Origin: an uncultured Lachnospiraceae bacterium
Lineage (GTDB): Bacteria > Bacillota_A > Clostridia > Lachnospirales > Lachnospiraceae
Direction of reading: 5' to 3'
NCBI GenBank assembly: GCA_946621895.1
Contig: CAMOOZ010000126.1
Span: forward strand, 1-6,066
Length of the DNA: 6,066 nt
In this document: positions 5,151-6,066 of the stretch, piece after piece
How positions within the stretch are numbered: the first letter of the stretch is position 1
Layout of the letters: every line of letters starts with the position of its first letter
Made by a program: the position numbers and the translations under genes
Notes under the pieces: generated by a model
What the model was told of the DNA's origin: nothing
The model's database searches: none
Seen by the model: the letters and a program-made list of their open reading frames with translations, nothing else

Positions 5151-5966
5151 TCAAAATCGCCGCGCCAGCTCCGCCAAGCGTCTCAGGCGGTGATTCACAC
5201 CGGATTTCCCGATGGGAGGATCGGTCAGTGCTCCCAGTTCTCCCAGACTCAGTTCCGGATAGGCGAGACGAAGCTCTGCGATCTCCTTTAAGGAAGAGGG
5301 CAGTGAAGAAAAATGACCGCTGTCCTTCAATCGCCTGATATCGTCGATCTGGGAGGAGGAGGCGGCAATGGTCTTGCCGATATTCGCAGTCTCGCAGTTT
5401 ACTTTACGGTTTACCGCGTTGCGAACCTCCTTTACGATCCGGGAATTCTCCATCTCCATCACCGCAAGCGGAGCCTCCAGCACGGCCAGCATGGCCACAA
5501 TGGATTCTCCGTCCTTGACATAGGCGCCGTACCCGCCGGGCCTTCTGGCAAGCTTTAATTCCACCCCAAAGCCCGAAGCCAGGACGGATAAAAGCATTGC
5601 GTTTTTTTCGGTGCGTGAGAGGAATTCCAGGTGGTAGCCTTTTTTCGGATCAGACATTGAACCGGCAGCCAGAAAGGCCCCCCGAAGAAATGCCCGCCTG
5701 CAGCAGTTTTTCTTCAGCAGCTCTCTGTCTGCCGCCCCATTCATGGAATCACAGACCTTATCCATACTAAATCTTTTTTCACTTAAAGTAAAGCATTTGC
5801 CGGCCAAAGAGGAATCCGGTGATGCCAAAAAAAACTCTGGCTTTGTTTCAGTTTTTGCGCTTTTTGCACAAAAGCGGAAAATTGCGGAACATTCTGCAAG
5901 CCGGCAGCAGTTTTCCTCCGGGATTTTGCCGAGAAGCTCCTTCTTCACCTCTGCGCTGAAGGACAT
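5151..5966 (-). CDS. whiA: WhiA-family DNA-binding protein with a shortened N-terminal domain
   Basis: WhiA is a conserved Gram-positive nucleoid and regulatory protein, built from a LAGLIDADG homing-endonuclease-like fold without nuclease activity joined to a C-terminal helix-turn-helix. It is a sporulation regulator in Streptomyces and is linked to cell division in Bacillus. Visible signatures are MSFSAEVKKELLG at the N-terminus, CCRRAFLRGAFLAAGSMSDP (about 88-107) for the core repeat, and NSRIVKEVRNAVNRKVNCET (about 174-192). The C-terminal helix-turn-helix includes LKEIAELRLAYPELSLGELG (about 226-245) and PPIGKSGVNHRLRRL. At 271 residues it is about 40 shorter than usual (near 310-320); the loss lies between about residues 35 and 85. 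The start ATG overlaps the murB stop as TAATG, with AGGAG at 5981-5977. The N-terminal half is clearly richer in AT than the rest. Confidence 0.92.
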   Translation of the reverse strand: MSFSAEVKKELLGKIPEENCCRLAECSAIFRFCAKSAKTETKPEFFLASPDSSLAGKCFTLSEKRFSMDKVCDSMNGAADRELLKKNCCRRAFLRGAFLAAGSMSDPKKGYHLEFLSRTEKNAMLLSVLASGFGVELKLARRPGGYGAYVKDGESIVAMLAVLEAPLAVMEMENSRIVKEVRNAVNRKVNCETANIGKTIAASSSQIDDIRRLKDSGHFSSLPSSLKEIAELRLAYPELSLGELGALTDPPIGKSGVNHRLRRLAELARRF

Positions 5967-6066
5967 TATTCAAACGCTCCTAAAAAGATCACCTCGGGCT
6001 CCAGCGAAACGCCGAAGCGGGAAAAAACCTCTTCCCGTACCTTCCCGATCAGCGCATGGATATCCG
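5966..6066 (-). CDS. murB: UDP-N-acetylmuramate dehydrogenase MurB, C-terminal end (5' part outside window)
   Basis: The minus-strand frame is open from the window edge to a TAA at 5968-5966 and encodes 32 whole residues. They read DIHALIGKVREEVFSRFG followed by VSLEPEVIFLGAFE. This matches the end of MurB, where D-x-x-ALI-x-x-V-x-x-x-V-x-x-x-FG-V-x-LE-x-EV-x-x-x-G is typical. MurB is the FAD-dependent cytosolic reductase that turns UDP-N-acetylglucosamine enolpyruvate into UDP-N-acetylmuramate for peptidoglycan. The stop overlaps the whiA start by one base, indicating coupling. The call rests on a short C-terminal pattern only; the FAD-binding part is off the window. Confidence 0.83.
   Translation of the reverse strand, partial: DIHALIGKVREEVFSRFGVSLEPEVIFLGAFE

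Overview
The window looks like chromosomal DNA of a GC-moderate to GC-rich Bacillota, most likely class Clostridia and probably Lachnospiraceae. Three things point there: strong AGGAG-type ribosome binding sites before nearly every gene, a FeoB-associated cysteine-rich mini-protein directly behind feoB, and a murB / whiA / HPr-like cluster typical of low-GC Gram-positives. The family-level placement is inference; no rRNA or other marker is present.

The window holds two convergent blocks. The left block (1-3703, + strand) starts inside feoB, whose N-terminal GTPase part lies off the window. feoB overlaps a 57-residue FeoB-associated Cys-rich membrane protein, and a hexapeptide-repeat sugar O-acetyltransferase follows 14 bp later; the three read as one transcription unit. 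A 231-bp gap then holds a strong hairpin without a U-tract and a near-consensus promoter (TTGACG-17-TATAAT) with an 86-nt leader. These precede a PutP-type sodium/proline symporter. A 12-bp perfect GC-rich hairpin (3726-3755) separates this block from the next and probably serves both.

The right block (6066-3775, - strand) reads, in transcription order, the murB C-terminus, whiA, an HPr-like protein and a class II fructose-bisphosphate aldolase (fba). murB and whiA overlap by one base (TAATG). The HPr-like protein has glutamate in place of the phosphorylatable His15 but keeps the regulatory serine segment, so it resembles Crh, which also sits behind whiA in Bacillus. Between it and fba lie a nested GC-rich stem-loop and a perfect 18-bp inverted repeat that abuts a TATAAT directly in front of fba.

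Functionally the left block covers ferrous iron uptake and proline uptake. The right block joins peptidoglycan precursor synthesis (MurB), a WhiA-family regulator, a probable carbon-catabolite co-regulator and glycolysis (Fba). Fructose-1,6-bisphosphate is the aldolase substrate and, in Bacillota, the signal that drives serine phosphorylation of HPr/Crh, which may give the HPr-like/fba neighbourhood a regulatory logic.

No mobile element gene, CRISPR array, tRNA or rRNA is visible. I found no clearly new multi-gene system. The points most worth checking are the His-less HPr, the shortened AT-rich N-terminal half of WhiA, the direct murB-whiA junction without rapZ or yvcK, and the palindromic element before fba.
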